A stretch of DNA of 64,000 bases from Solibacillus silvestris (lineage in GTDB: Bacteria > Bacillota > Bacilli > Bacillales_A > Planococcaceae): the NCBI GenBank assembly GCA_001586195.1, contig CP014609.1:2632501-2696500 (forward strand). Reading direction: 5' to 3'. The stretch's first letter is position 1; every line of letters starts with the position of its first letter. A program made the position numbers and the translations under genes. Under the pieces are notes generated by a model. It was not told the DNA's origin. It searched no databases and worked only from the letters and a program-made list of their open reading frames with translations. Shown here in pieces: positions 8,692 to 17,596 of the stretch.

Positions 8692-9909
8692 TTGAAAAAT
8701 ATGCGACATAATTTCATCATCATTTTAGTAGCAAACTTTATTGTTGCAGCGTCTGTTACGATGATTATGCCGTTTTTGTCTTTATATATTGATACGCTCG
8801 GTGATTTTTCCGATGATTATGTCCAAACATGGGCGGGCATAATCTTTGCAGCTACATTTATTACCGCATTTTTAATGTCCCCGATTTGGGGGAGAATTGC
8901 TGACAAATACGGGTACAAACCTATCATGATCATCAACTGTTTTGGTGTGGGGTTAAGTATCTTTTTAATGGGCTATGTTCAAAATGTCGAGCAGTTTTTT
9001 GTATTGCGACTTGCAATGGGTGTTGTAACAGGCTTTATCCCTACTTCCATTGCATTTATCAGTAAACATACCCCAAAGGAAGTTGCCGGAAAGACGCTCG
9101 GGACATTGCAGATGGGAAGTGTCGGCGGAACATTATTCGGTCCTGTATTAGGAGGCTTGATGGCAGATACTTTTGGCTTTAAATATACATTTCTCATTAC
9201 CGCAGTCACAATTACAATTGCAGCAACTATTATCATTTTCGGAATTCACGAACCGACCATTATTCGAAAAGTTAAGAATGCCATTTATTCACGGAAAAAT
9301 GTAATTTGGGCCATTTTCCATCACCGCCTCATATTAAATGTTATGTTCGTAACTTCTCTGATTCAGATCGGGAACTTTAGTATTCAGCCATTGCTGTCCC
9401 TATACGTATCTGAACTTACCCCTTCTCAGGAAGTAGCAATGCTCGCTGGTGTTACATTCAGTGCTGCAGGGCTTGGTAATATATGTTTCGCTAGATTTTG
9501 GGGGAAATTAGCTGACCATTATGGTTATGAACGGATTTTATCGTACTTGTTAATATTGGCTGTTATTTTCATCATTCCGCAGGCTTTCGTTACAGAGTTA
9601 TGGCAGCTGATCATACTACGGTTCTTATTCGGAATTATATCCGGCGGTCTAATCCCGATTACATCCGCGCTTATTCGCCGTGAAGCACCAATTGAAGTAC
9701 AAGGTGAAATTATGGGCTATAACCAGAGTTTCCGTTTCCTTGGCAATATAATCGGGCCGGTATTAGGCGGGGTTGTAGCAAGCCTAGGTGGAATCCACTC
9801 CGTATTTTATACGACCGGCCTGCTATTTTTTATCGGCTTTGTCATTATGTCTTTTTTGAAAAAGCTTCCAGTTCAGTATATGGACGAGATGTTAAAAAAA
9901 CATGGTTAA
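8692..9909 (+). CDS. MFS transporter, MdtG-like multidrug efflux type
   Basis: A 405-aa member of the major facilitator superfamily with 12 predicted transmembrane helices. The loop 2-3 motif (WGRIADKYGYKPIM, about residues 66-79) recurs in degenerate form in the second half (WGKLADHYGYERIL), which is diagnostic of MFS. Similarity to MdtG/YttB-type drug exporters is my reading; substrates are unknown. I favour the TTG at 8692 because GGAAGA lies 11 nt upstream. A GTG at 8683 would sit only 2 nt from the ribosome-binding site and would add three residues. Confidence 0.85.
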   Translation: MKNMRHNFIIILVANFIVAASVTMIMPFLSLYIDTLGDFSDDYVQTWAGIIFAATFITAFLMSPIWGRIADKYGYKPIMIINCFGVGLSIFLMGYVQNVEQFFVLRLAMGVVTGFIPTSIAFISKHTPKEVAGKTLGTLQMGSVGGTLFGPVLGGLMADTFGFKYTFLITAVTITIAATIIIFGIHEPTIIRKVKNAIYSRKNVIWAIFHHRLILNVMFVTSLIQIGNFSIQPLLSLYVSELTPSQEVAMLAGVTFSAAGLGNICFARFWGKLADHYGYERILSYLLILAVIFIIPQAFVTELWQLIILRFLFGIISGGLIPITSALIRREAPIEVQGEIMGYNQSFRFLGNIIGPVLGGVVASLGGIHSVFYTTGLLFFIGFVIMSFLKKLPVQYMDEMLKKHG

Positions 9910-10030
9910 ATGTTCAATGTTTATATGGTATTCTTAAAAAACAACAGATGATTACGCATGATACGTTTTCATTTTGTTGTTTTTATTTTGGACAATTTTA
10001 TTGAAGATCCTAGTTAGGGGCCAATCATCC

Positions 10031-11881
10031 ATGAAACAACTTTTCGGCTACATTGTCATTTTATGTAGCATTCCTATACTTCTCCTAATCGGTAATGCGG
10101 CTTGGAAGGAAATGGCGAAAGCGGAGCAGTATGAACAATTAATCAAGCGATCTATTGAACTTCCTGAAGTAACTTCTACATCGCCCATCACTTTATATGA
10201 TGCAAACAGTAAAATTTTCAGTGAAGAATATACTGAATGGTCACAGCCACTTGCGCTGGAAGAGATTCCTGAAATCGCAAAACAGTTATTTATTTATAGT
10301 GAAGATGAAAGTTTTTATCAACATATCGGTTTTGATGTGAGTGCAATCGCCCGTGCACTCATCGCAAATAAATCGGAGCAGTCCATCCAACAGGGCGGTT
10401 CCACCATTACACAACAGCTTGTCCGCATGCGTTATTTAACAACAGACAAAACATATGAGCGGAAATTAATGGAGCTTTTTTACGCCTACGAAATTGAAAA
10501 ATCTTTTTCAAAAGACGAAATTTTTAAAATGTACTTAAATGAAATGTATTTCAGCAATCAAGTATATGGAATCGGCGCTGCGGCAACTTATTATTTCAAT
10601 CGGCCGTTATCAAAACTTTCTATTGCCGAAATCGCATTTATCTCGGCTATTCCGAACAATCCCTCATTATATGATCCAATCGTGCATTTTGAAAATACAA
10701 AAAGCAGGCAGGAACGGTTAATCGATAAACTAACCGAACATCGGGTTATTACAGCGGATGAGGCAAATACATTTAAAAATGAACCGATCCAGTTAAATAT
10801 AAAGCAAAAAGCCCAGCAATATCCGAGTTACAGTACATTCGTTTTACAAGAACTGAAATGGCTGATTGCCGAACAAACGGGTTACCGTGAAAAAATCGAC
10901 AATACGTCAGATAAATTGGAAAAGGAATTTCTACAGTTAGAATTGCAGAAAAAAACAGAAGCTATTTTACGTCAAGGACTTCATGTATATACTGCGTTAC
11001 AACCTGATAAACAGCGGCAGGATGAGGCAGCAATTAATCAAATTTTACCAAAAACGGATTTACAGGCGAGCGCAACGATTATTGATAATGAAACACGCGA
11101 AGTGATCAGCATTTTTGGCGGAAAGAATTATAGAAAGTATGACTTGCACCGTGCATTCCAATCACCAAGACAGCCGGGTTCTGCATTTAAGCCGATCAGT
11201 GTGTTTGCTCCTTACTTTGAAGAAACTTCCGCAACGCCTTATTCGATCGTAAATGGCGGTCCATACTGTGTCGGGAATTTCTGCCCGAACAACTATGGAC
11301 GCATTTGGTACAACAACATTACAGTGGAAACCGCATTCAAAAACAGTATTAATACAAGTGCTTTACGTTTGTTTAATTCCATAGGGGTCGATACAGCATT
11401 TCGTTATATTAACCGCTTCAATTTTGAATCGATCATAGAAAAAGACCGGACATTTGCGGCAGCATTGGGCGGATTAACATATGGTGTGACTTCACTGGAA
11501 ATGGCCGATGCATACTCCAGCTTTATCGATGGCTATTACCTGCCTGTCCATAGCATTCGGAAAGTAACGGATTTAACAGGGGAAACGATTTTTAGCTGGT
11601 CGCACAAACGGGAGGAAATATGGTCTGCATCGACAACGAAAACGATGCGCAGCCTTCTGAATGAAACGGTGGCTACCGGTACCGGGCGAGGTCTTTATAG
11701 CTCATCCGGCTATATCGGAGCCAAGACCGGAACGACGAATGAATTTAAAGATTATTGGGTTGCTGGGTTGACGAATGATTATACGGCAGCTGTATGGATC
11801 GGTTATGATCAGCCTCGTTCAATGGAAGCAATCGAACGCGCAAAAATTCATTTTTCTATATTCAATGCAATAACAGAATAA
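10031..11881 (+). CDS. Class A penicillin-binding protein (transglycosylase/transpeptidase)
   Basis: A bifunctional peptidoglycan synthase of 616 aa anchored by one N-terminal helix (about residues 3-23) with extracellular domains. The GT51 glycosyltransferase carries EDESFYQH, QGGSTITQQL and YLNEMYFSNQVYGIGAAA. The transpeptidase carries the SxxK serine (PGSAFKP), SxN (NSINTS) and KTGTT motifs, all intact. Size and the short C-terminus resemble B. subtilis PbpG more than PonA, but I do not assign the name. I chose ATG 10031, 10 nt after AGGGG; an upstream in-frame extension lacks a ribosome-binding site. A bidirectional terminator follows. Confidence 0.93.
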   Translation: MKQLFGYIVILCSIPILLLIGNAAWKEMAKAEQYEQLIKRSIELPEVTSTSPITLYDANSKIFSEEYTEWSQPLALEEIPEIAKQLFIYSEDESFYQHIGFDVSAIARALIANKSEQSIQQGGSTITQQLVRMRYLTTDKTYERKLMELFYAYEIEKSFSKDEIFKMYLNEMYFSNQVYGIGAAATYYFNRPLSKLSIAEIAFISAIPNNPSLYDPIVHFENTKSRQERLIDKLTEHRVITADEANTFKNEPIQLNIKQKAQQYPSYSTFVLQELKWLIAEQTGYREKIDNTSDKLEKEFLQLELQKKTEAILRQGLHVYTALQPDKQRQDEAAINQILPKTDLQASATIIDNETREVISIFGGKNYRKYDLHRAFQSPRQPGSAFKPISVFAPYFEETSATPYSIVNGGPYCVGNFCPNNYGRIWYNNITVETAFKNSINTSALRLFNSIGVDTAFRYINRFNFESIIEKDRTFAAALGGLTYGVTSLEMADAYSSFIDGYYLPVHSIRKVTDLTGETIFSWSHKREEIWSASTTKTMRSLLNETVATGTGRGLYSSSGYIGAKTGTTNEFKDYWVAGLTNDYTAAVWIGYDQPRSMEAIERAKIHFSIFNAITE

Positions 11882-11943
11882 AAAAAAGCTTGTTAGTTTT
11901 AAATAGCGCACCTCCCCCGCTAAATCCTAACAAGCTTTTTTTA
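11881..11943. terminator. Bidirectional intrinsic terminator
   Basis: AAAAGCTTGTTAG (11884-11896) and its complement CTAACAAGCTTTT (from 11927) form a long stem around an unpaired loop of about 30 nt, with A- and T-runs on either side. It serves the penicillin-binding protein gene and the convergent membrane protein gene. Confidence 0.8.
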
Positions 11944-11945
11944 TA

Positions 11946-12506
11946 CTATGCGAACGGTAAGCTCGCGAGAATCCCGTTGTACAGCTTAATAACGGCATAG
12001 ACGACAAGAGCCAGTAAAAGAAACCAGGTAAGTACTTCAAAAAAGATTAAACCGATCACACCTGCAATGGACATGTACTGACTCTTCTTATAAACGTTAT
12101 AAATAAAATAACAAAAAATTGTGAACACAAAAATGCCGACTAAAATTAGTAAGGATTGACTTCCAATTACCGAAGCAAATGCTCCAAAAAAGAAGATGAC
12201 ATATCCACCGCGTGCTGCATGGATCGTTTGCCCTTCTTTATCTTTTGAGAAGAACAGCATTCCAAGCTCATGAATCGTTTCCCCGATCAGCTTCAATGCT
12301 GAAAAAATCATGAAAAATAGTAGTACAAATACAATCAGTAATACGAAACGCAGCTCCAAATCCGATAAAAATTCACGCATTCCATTATAGACGCCGATTG
12401 CATGAAGCAATTGTAGTGATTCTGATATGGCTAACATACTGAAAGAAAAACTGAATAAAATGATTGTAATGAATGGTAAGTAGCCATATAAATATGGATT
12501 TTTCAT
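11946..12506 (-). CDS. DUF5366-like (YufK-type) membrane protein
   Basis: A 186-aa protein with about five transmembrane helices (roughly residues 8-30, 50-75, 98-112, 118-140 and 148-178). A short conserved-looking N-terminus, MKNPYLYGYLPF, resembles the YufK/DUF5366 family as I remember it. Function is unknown; the protein is in the cytoplasmic membrane. It starts at ATG 12506 and is monocistronic. Confidence 0.6.
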   Translation of the reverse strand: MKNPYLYGYLPFITIILFSFSFSMLAISESLQLLHAIGVYNGMREFLSDLELRFVLLIVFVLLFFMIFSALKLIGETIHELGMLFFSKDKEGQTIHAARGGYVIFFFGAFASVIGSQSLLILVGIFVFTIFCYFIYNVYKKSQYMSIAGVIGLIFFEVLTWFLLLALVVYAVIKLYNGILASLPFA

Positions 12507-12600
12507 AATTTTGGTCCCTCAAAACTCGTAATATTTCTCTTTCTCATCATAGCTAACTATGAGGGGACGAGCAAGCCTCTCCTTATCAACTTCCGCATAC

Positions 12601-12804
12601 TTACCAGTAGCGTCTCGGATAGCGCGGATAGCGCGGATAATAAGGTGGATAGTAGTAATTAGGCGGATACGGTTGATAATACGGCGGATATGGTCCGTAA
12701 CGATTATTCAATGAACCTCCTAAAAAACCTCCTAAAAAGCTCCCTAAAAACGGAACCCCAAATGGATATCCGAATCCAAAACCTGGATTATAGCGATTAA
12801 CCAT
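12601..12804 (-). CDS. Gly/Pro/Tyr-rich small protein, possible spore surface component
   Basis: A 67-aa low-complexity protein. The first half has a Gly-zipper-like segment (PFLGSFLGGFLGGSLNN) and the second half is Pro-Tyr-rich, ending in YPR-type repeats and RRYW. The composition resembles small spore-coat or surface proteins of Bacilli, but that is inference only. I chose ATG 12804 because GGAGGA lies 8 nt upstream; earlier in-frame ATGs overlap the ribosome-binding site. The 3' end carries a tandem 9-bp DNA repeat (GGATAGCGC on the + strand, 12617-12634) encoding the YPR repeats. Confidence 0.6.
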   Translation of the reverse strand: MVNRYNPGFGFGYPFGVPFLGSFLGGFLGGSLNNRYGPYPPYYQPYPPNYYYPPYYPRYPRYPRRYW

Positions 12805-12875
12805 GTTCATGTCCTCCTCCCTTATGAATAGTGTATTCATAATTATGAGAGCCGCTAGTCACCCGCCTAAAAATG

Positions 12876-12912
12876 AAAAAGATGCTTTGCAAGTTTTTCC
12901 TTGCAAAGCATC
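12876..12912 (-). terminator. Intrinsic terminator after pepA
   Basis: GATGCTTTGCAAG and CTTGCAAAGCATC form a perfect 13-bp stem with a 6-nt loop. In the minus direction it is followed by TTTTTCATTTTT. Confidence 0.9.
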
Positions 12913-12924
12913 CAGGAGGATTAA

Positions 12925-14424
12925 TTAGTTATCGCGTAATTCTACTAATGCTGCCAAAGTACGCACCATTGCGCCTGTGCCGCCTTTTGGTCCTAATGCA
13001 TGCGGTGTATCCGCATCAGATGTCCCTGCAATATCAAGATGAACCCAAGGCGTACCCTCTGCAAACTCTCCAACAAAGCCACCGCCGAAAATCATATGGC
13101 CGTCACGACCCGGCGAGTTATTTAAATCTGCAACTTCCGATTTACGGATACGCTTTTTATCGCTTTCTGTTAATGGTAAGCGCCATACAAACTCGCCAGT
13201 TTCAAGCGCCGCACCCATAAACTCTTCGAAAAATTCCTCGTTATTTGTTAAAGCACCTGTTTTATCTTTCCCTAATGCTACAATTACGCCACCAGTTAAT
13301 GTTGCAACATCGATTAAATAGTTGGCACCTTGCTGTTTTGCATATGTCATGGCATCTGCCAATACTAAACGGCCTTCTGCATCTGTATTTAATACTTCCA
13401 CTGTTTTGCCGTTGTACATTGTAATGACATCATCCGGCTTAAATGCATCCCCTGATACCATATTGTCTGTAGAACCGATGACAGCAACGACATTTTGTTT
13501 CGGACGAGTTTCACCGATAATGCGCATTGCACCAAGAACTGCAGCAGCACCGCCCATATCACCTTTCATGCCGACCATGCCTTCACGCGGTTTTAATGAG
13601 TAGCCGCCTGTATCGTATGTTACCCCTTTTCCGACAAAGCCGATGACATCTTCCCATTCAGGTTTTCCTTGGTATTTCAGTGTAATTAAACGTGGCTCTT
13701 CTACAGACCCTTTATTGACAGATAAAATACCGCCCATACCCAATTCTTCCATTTGGGCTTTATTTAATACTTCGACTTCTAAGCCATAAATATTGGCAAG
13801 CTCTGTTGCATAGTCTGCTAAGTCACTTGCTGTCAGTAAATTAGGAGGTAAGTTGATTAATGTTCGCGCTTCATTTACAGCATCCGCATAAATTTTCCCG
13901 ACTTCAAAATTTCCAATGACATCTTCCATATTTGCTTCCGTCACAAATTGAATTTGATCAAAATACGTATTCGGCTCATTTGAAGACGTTTTATAATTTT
14001 GTACGGAATAATAACCTAAATTCAAACCTTCACCAGCTAAATACGCGACTTCCGCTTCTTCCAACTGATCTGTTGTAAAAGATTCTACCCAAACTGCCGC
14101 GTCGCTTACTTTTGCCGCTTTCAGTTCTTTACCAACAGCTGCAAATACCTCACGTAATTCGTTTGCTGTTATATTTTTGCGTTCACCGATACCGACAAAG
14201 TAAATACGTTTAAGTGAAGAATGACTGCCCGAATAAGGCAATTTCGTAAGTTTTTTAACGTCCGACGAAATTTCGCCTGCATGAAGCCATGTGTCAATGA
14301 CATCTCCATAAAATTCACTAAACGCTGACCAGTTTTTCATTTGCTCACGATGTTTTTGTACTCCGATAATCAATGTTTCAGAAGTTTGTGTTTCAAATGT
14401 TTTAGCTGCTGATTCAATATTCAT
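12925..14424 (-). CDS. pepA: Leucyl aminopeptidase (M17 family)
   Basis: A 499-aa cytosolic di-zinc/manganese aminopeptidase that removes N-terminal residues from peptides. The C-terminal catalytic domain contains the lysine and metal ligands in GKGVTYDTGGYSLKP (about residues 268-282), MKGDMGGAAAVLGAM, and the M17 signature NTDAEGRLVLADAM (about 346-359). The N-terminal macro-like domain is less conserved. Length is typical. It is the homologue of B. subtilis YuiE and sits next to yuiD, as in that species. It starts at ATG 14424 after TTAGGAGGT. Confidence 0.95.
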   Translation of the reverse strand: MNIESAAKTFETQTSETLIIGVQKHREQMKNWSAFSEFYGDVIDTWLHAGEISSDVKKLTKLPYSGSHSSLKRIYFVGIGERKNITANELREVFAAVGKELKAAKVSDAAVWVESFTTDQLEEAEVAYLAGEGLNLGYYSVQNYKTSSNEPNTYFDQIQFVTEANMEDVIGNFEVGKIYADAVNEARTLINLPPNLLTASDLADYATELANIYGLEVEVLNKAQMEELGMGGILSVNKGSVEEPRLITLKYQGKPEWEDVIGFVGKGVTYDTGGYSLKPREGMVGMKGDMGGAAAVLGAMRIIGETRPKQNVVAVIGSTDNMVSGDAFKPDDVITMYNGKTVEVLNTDAEGRLVLADAMTYAKQQGANYLIDVATLTGGVIVALGKDKTGALTNNEEFFEEFMGAALETGEFVWRLPLTESDKKRIRKSEVADLNNSPGRDGHMIFGGGFVGEFAEGTPWVHLDIAGTSDADTPHALGPKGGTGAMVRTLAALVELRDN

Positions 14425-14578
14425 AGTTTAAAACCTCCTAATGTATAGTTTTATTATATACAAAACTGTTTAATTCGGGTAACGAAACATCCAATAATTT
14501 TTATTTTTCTGTGAGTTTAAATTCAAACGAATGTAGGGAAAATGATATAATTATAGCAATGAGGAGAAAGTAGGTGTA

Positions 14579-15061
14579 ATTATCGAACTTCTACAAAATA
14601 CGCCACTTTGGCTTGGGGTTTTTGCGATTATTTTTGCGCAAGTTTTAAAAGTACCGATTCATTTTATCATAACGAGAAAAGTGGATTGGAGCTTGCTGAC
14701 ATCTACTGGCGGAATGCCGAGTTCCCATTCTGCAGCTGTGACTAGTGTTGCTACGGCAGTTGGTATTGAGACCGGATTCGATTCACCGACTTTTGCTGTT
14801 GCAGCGATGCTGGCAGGAATTGTCATGTACGATGCGAGTCATGTACGCTTTCAGGCTGGACAACATGCTGCAGTTTTAAACGAACTGCGCCACGATCTTC
14901 GGTTGTTTTTTGATGAAATTAAGCGCTGGCCGGAAATGAATGAGCAAGAAAAAATAGAGGATTTAAAAACATTATTAGGTCATAAAAAAAGTGAAGTATT
15001 CGTCGGAGGATTTGCAGGGATTGTTTTTGCTGCTTTATGGTACACCATTCAAATATTATAA
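14579..15061 (+). CDS. yuiD: Divergent PAP2 family membrane protein (YuiD, DUF212), non-AUG start
   Basis: A membrane protein of 159-160 aa of the divergent PAP2 phosphatase-like family. Conserved features are FAQVLKVPIHF, TSTGGMPSSHSAAVTS (phosphatase-like motif) and a cytosolic helical segment, with hydrophobic ends. The frame is open from 14546 but has no in-frame ATG, GTG or TTG before 14681, a GTG that would delete the first helix. Homologues as I recall them begin M-E-L-L, which aligns with ATC-GAA-CTT at 14582 or ATT at 14579. GAGGAG lies 12-15 nt upstream. I therefore infer initiation at AUU or AUC; a sequence error is the alternative. It is divergent from pepA, as in B. subtilis. Confidence 0.75.
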   Translation: MIELLQNTPLWLGVFAIIFAQVLKVPIHFIITRKVDWSLLTSTGGMPSSHSAAVTSVATAVGIETGFDSPTFAVAAMLAGIVMYDASHVRFQAGQHAAVLNELRHDLRLFFDEIKRWPEMNEQEKIEDLKTLLGHKKSEVFVGGFAGIVFAALWYTIQIL

Positions 15062-15064
15062 AAT

Positions 15065-15117
15065 AGGAGGTATGTTAAAGGCCAAACCGGCTTTAACATA
15101 CCTCCATATTTTTTTGC
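15065..15117 (+). terminator. Intrinsic terminator after yuiD
   Basis: GGAGGTATGTTAAAG pairs perfectly with CTTTAACATACCTCC, and a short GGCC/CCGG-like inner part completes the hairpin. ATATTTTTTT follows. Confidence 0.9.
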
Positions 15118-15137
15118 AGGCAATCCGCTGAAGTAAC

Positions 15138-15464
15138 CTAAAACATGCGATATCCTGCTTTTCGCAGTGCAATCATAACAAAGCCGGATACGATTGCCCC
15201 GCCAAAACCACCAGCTAAGATGATGATATCAACGAGCTGTAATGCCTGAATTTTATCGATTAAAGCCGGAAATGCTGTCCCCGCTTTAAAGAAATAATCT
15301 AAAAAACTTACTTCATCAATGATAAAAACTACGACAACCGGATAGACAATTGCCATCAACCATGTCATCCGCAATAACATATTCAATAAAAAGCCGATTC
15401 CGAAAAACATGACAAAAAATAATACGACGGAAATGATTACTTGTACTAACGAAACATCATTCAT
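15138..15464 (-). CDS. yuiB: YuiB family membrane protein
   Basis: A 108-aa protein with three predicted transmembrane helices (about residues 8-30, 33-50 and 78-100). FFGIGFLLNMLLRMTWLMAI is the conserved-looking stretch. Function is unknown. It lies in the same order relative to yuiD, pepA and the NADH dehydrogenase gene as in B. subtilis, which is the main basis for the name. The ATG at 15464 is preceded by GGGGG at about 10 nt. Confidence 0.7.
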   Translation of the reverse strand: MNDVSLVQVIISVVLFFVMFFGIGFLLNMLLRMTWLMAIVYPVVVVFIIDEVSFLDYFFKAGTAFPALIDKIQALQLVDIIILAGGFGGAIVSGFVMIALRKAGYRMF

Positions 15465-15587
15465 GTTATGTATACCCCCATTAATCTATCATAATTTTAC
15501 ATGATATAACGGGTCCTTTCAATTCAACATCCAAAATAACGTACAGAATACTAATATTGTCAAAAATCCTTCATAAAGTAAATAGTT

Positions 15588-16085
15588 TTATTTTTTGAAA
15601 AACAGATGATATTCGCTATAGCCAAATACATCCCCCGGGTTCACACCTTCAATAATCGGGTGAATATGTTGTGCTGCATGCTGGTTAGCCATTTCTCTGA
15701 GCATGACCGATGACAGTTCATGATGGATAATCTCATTTGGTGCCATCCAGCATGCTTCACCGATTTCTCTTTCCTGCAAAGTAAATGGCTGATCATTATC
15801 GACTGGCTTACAATAAAAAATCGCCATATTGTCACTAATATCATTCAAAATTACACCGGAACGGAAGCCCACTAGTCCCTTTACTTCACAAACAATCCCC
15901 GTCTCCTCCAACACTTCACGCGTGACAGCATTCGTAACGGTTTCGGCTGGCTGGACAAATCCTGCCGGTAAGGACCATGCCCCTTTTAGTCCCCCATATG
16001 TTTTTTTGACGAGCAGCCACTCTCCTGCTGAATTTTCAACAATTGCAGCCACTCCAAGCCATACTTTTCCACGATCCTTTTTCAT
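15588..16085 (-). CDS. NUDIX hydrolase
   Basis: A 165-aa cytosolic nucleoside-diphosphate-linked hydrolase. The complete NUDIX box runs from the Gly of GFVQPAE through REVLEETGIV (about residues 41-63), matching Gx5Ex7REUxEExGU with all catalytic glutamates. The substrate is unknown. I chose ATG 16085 (M-K-K-D) because AAGGGGA is 10 nt upstream; alternative starts 2-3 codons earlier are too close to it. The leader carries a hairpin with a GCGGGAGACTAGC segment that recurs upstream of another gene in the window. Confidence 0.9.
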   Translation of the reverse strand: MKKDRGKVWLGVAAIVENSAGEWLLVKKTYGGLKGAWSLPAGFVQPAETVTNAVTREVLEETGIVCEVKGLVGFRSGVILNDISDNMAIFYCKPVDNDQPFTLQEREIGEACWMAPNEIIHHELSSVMLREMANQHAAQHIHPIIEGVNPGDVFGYSEYHLFFKK

Positions 16086-16182
16086 TAACATCAATCCCCT
16101 TTGCTATGCTGATAAGGTCGGGTAGCTAGTCTCCCGCTTATCCTTTTCTCCCGTTTTAATAATAATACTTGAATTCGGGATA

Positions 16183-16228
16183 AAAAAACTTGCAAAGGAT
16201 GCGTTATACACTCGTTTGCAAGTTTGAA
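16183..16228 (-). terminator. Intrinsic terminator after the NADH dehydrogenase gene
   Basis: On the minus strand AACTTGCAAA and TTTGCAAGTT pair perfectly around a roughly 20-nt loop with partial inner pairing. TTTTTTTAT follows. Confidence 0.85.
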
Positions 16229-16234
16229 GTTTGT

Positions 16235-17446
16235 TTATATAAATTTGAATTTCCCTTTTTTCAATGTTAAGCCGACACCGCCGACTAAATATAATGCGCG
16301 GTCGTCTACGACTTTCTTTAACGCGGATGCAGGTTTACCTGTAAATTTACGACCGAATGCTGTTCCGATTGCATCTTCCTGACCTAATGAACAAACAGCC
16401 CCCTTATCATCGTAAACAAATCCTTCTGTCGGTTCATCATTCATTATATGTTTAATATTTTTCGCAATAATAACACCTTGCTGCATCGCAATTTGAGCTG
16501 TTGGCGGATAAGGTCTGCCAGTTTCCTCATTCAGTAAAAATGCACAGTCTCCTACGATAAAGACATCGTCAAAGCCCGGTGCGCGCATATCTTCATGAAC
16601 TGCAATACGTGCACGGTTTGATTCAATACCGGAAGACTCGATTAAAGCATTTCCACGTACTCCCGCAGCCCATACAACTGTACCGGCTTTAATGAATTCC
16701 GTGTTTCCTTCATCCTTTTTAATTTTCACACCTTCTGCAGTTGCTTCCACAATAGGTGTACCGATTGAAAATTCCACACCTTTTTTACGTAACTGTTCCT
16801 GTGCATAATCGACTAACTCCGGATCAAATCCTGGTAATACAGTCGGTGCTGCCTCTACGCAAAGAAGGCGTACTTTTTCCTGTGGGATATCAAATTCTCT
16901 GCATAGTTCAGGAATCCGGTTACCGAGCTCCCCTAAAAATTCAATTCCTGTAAAACCGGCACCGCCTACGACAATCGTAAGCTTACTGTCGTCTTTTACT
17001 TCATCCAAAATCCAAGAAGCAAACTGATATTCGATATGCTCACGGACTTGGCGAGCGGTATTAATATTCGTCAATGATAATGCATGTTCCTTCAGGCCGG
17101 GAATTCCGAATGTTTCCCCTTCGAATCCTAAGCCGATCACTAAATAATCATACGTAAACTCACCGGCAGATGTCTCTACTTTCTTTTTGTTGACATCAAT
17201 GTTTTCTACATTTGCGATGACAAACGTTACATTGTCATTAATCACTTTTGAAATCGGATAACGTGCTTTATCCGGTGAAATCGTACCTGCCCCTACTTCA
17301 TGCAGCCAAGTTGTTTCATAATGATAATCGTTTTTGTTCACTAAAATAATTTCTGCTTCGTGTGTATTGATTAACTTTTGAAGATTTACAATTGTAGTTA
17401 ATCCCCCGTACCCCGCGCCTAATACTAAAATAGTCGGTCTCTTCAT
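16235..17446 (-). CDS. yumB: Type II NADH dehydrogenase-like flavoprotein (YumB)
   Basis: A 403-aa FAD-dependent NADH:quinone oxidoreductase family member, probably peripheral on the inner membrane face and feeding electrons to menaquinone without proton pumping. The FAD dinucleotide-binding motif is VLGAGYGGL (residues 6-14), the NAD-binding motif is VVGGAGFTGIE (about 158-168), and the second FAD contact is FIVGDCAF (about 292-299) with PPTAQIAMQQG. The C-terminus is hydrophobic and basic, consistent with membrane attachment. Position near yuiB and yuiD matches B. subtilis yumB. A paralogue, yutJ, is encoded about 7 kb away. No Rex-like operator is visible upstream here. Confidence 0.88.
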   Translation of the reverse strand: MKRPTILVLGAGYGGLTTIVNLQKLINTHEAEIILVNKNDYHYETTWLHEVGAGTISPDKARYPISKVINDNVTFVIANVENIDVNKKKVETSAGEFTYDYLVIGLGFEGETFGIPGLKEHALSLTNINTARQVREHIEYQFASWILDEVKDDSKLTIVVGGAGFTGIEFLGELGNRIPELCREFDIPQEKVRLLCVEAAPTVLPGFDPELVDYAQEQLRKKGVEFSIGTPIVEATAEGVKIKKDEGNTEFIKAGTVVWAAGVRGNALIESSGIESNRARIAVHEDMRAPGFDDVFIVGDCAFLLNEETGRPYPPTAQIAMQQGVIIAKNIKHIMNDEPTEGFVYDDKGAVCSLGQEDAIGTAFGRKFTGKPASALKKVVDDRALYLVGGVGLTLKKGKFKFI

Positions 17447-17596
17447 TCAATCAAACCCCTTCATTTTAATGAACCGGCGCTATAAATCTATTGGCTATTT
17501 TTATAGAACGCCAGTAAACGGTTTATTACTGAAATACTAACATAATAGTAGCGTTTTTCCTGCGCGATTTCAAACAAATGGATATGATACGTTCCG

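Noticed and set aside
14681-15061. A short yuiD starting at GTG 14681.
   Set aside because: It would remove a conserved membrane helix and motif, and no ribosome-binding site precedes it.
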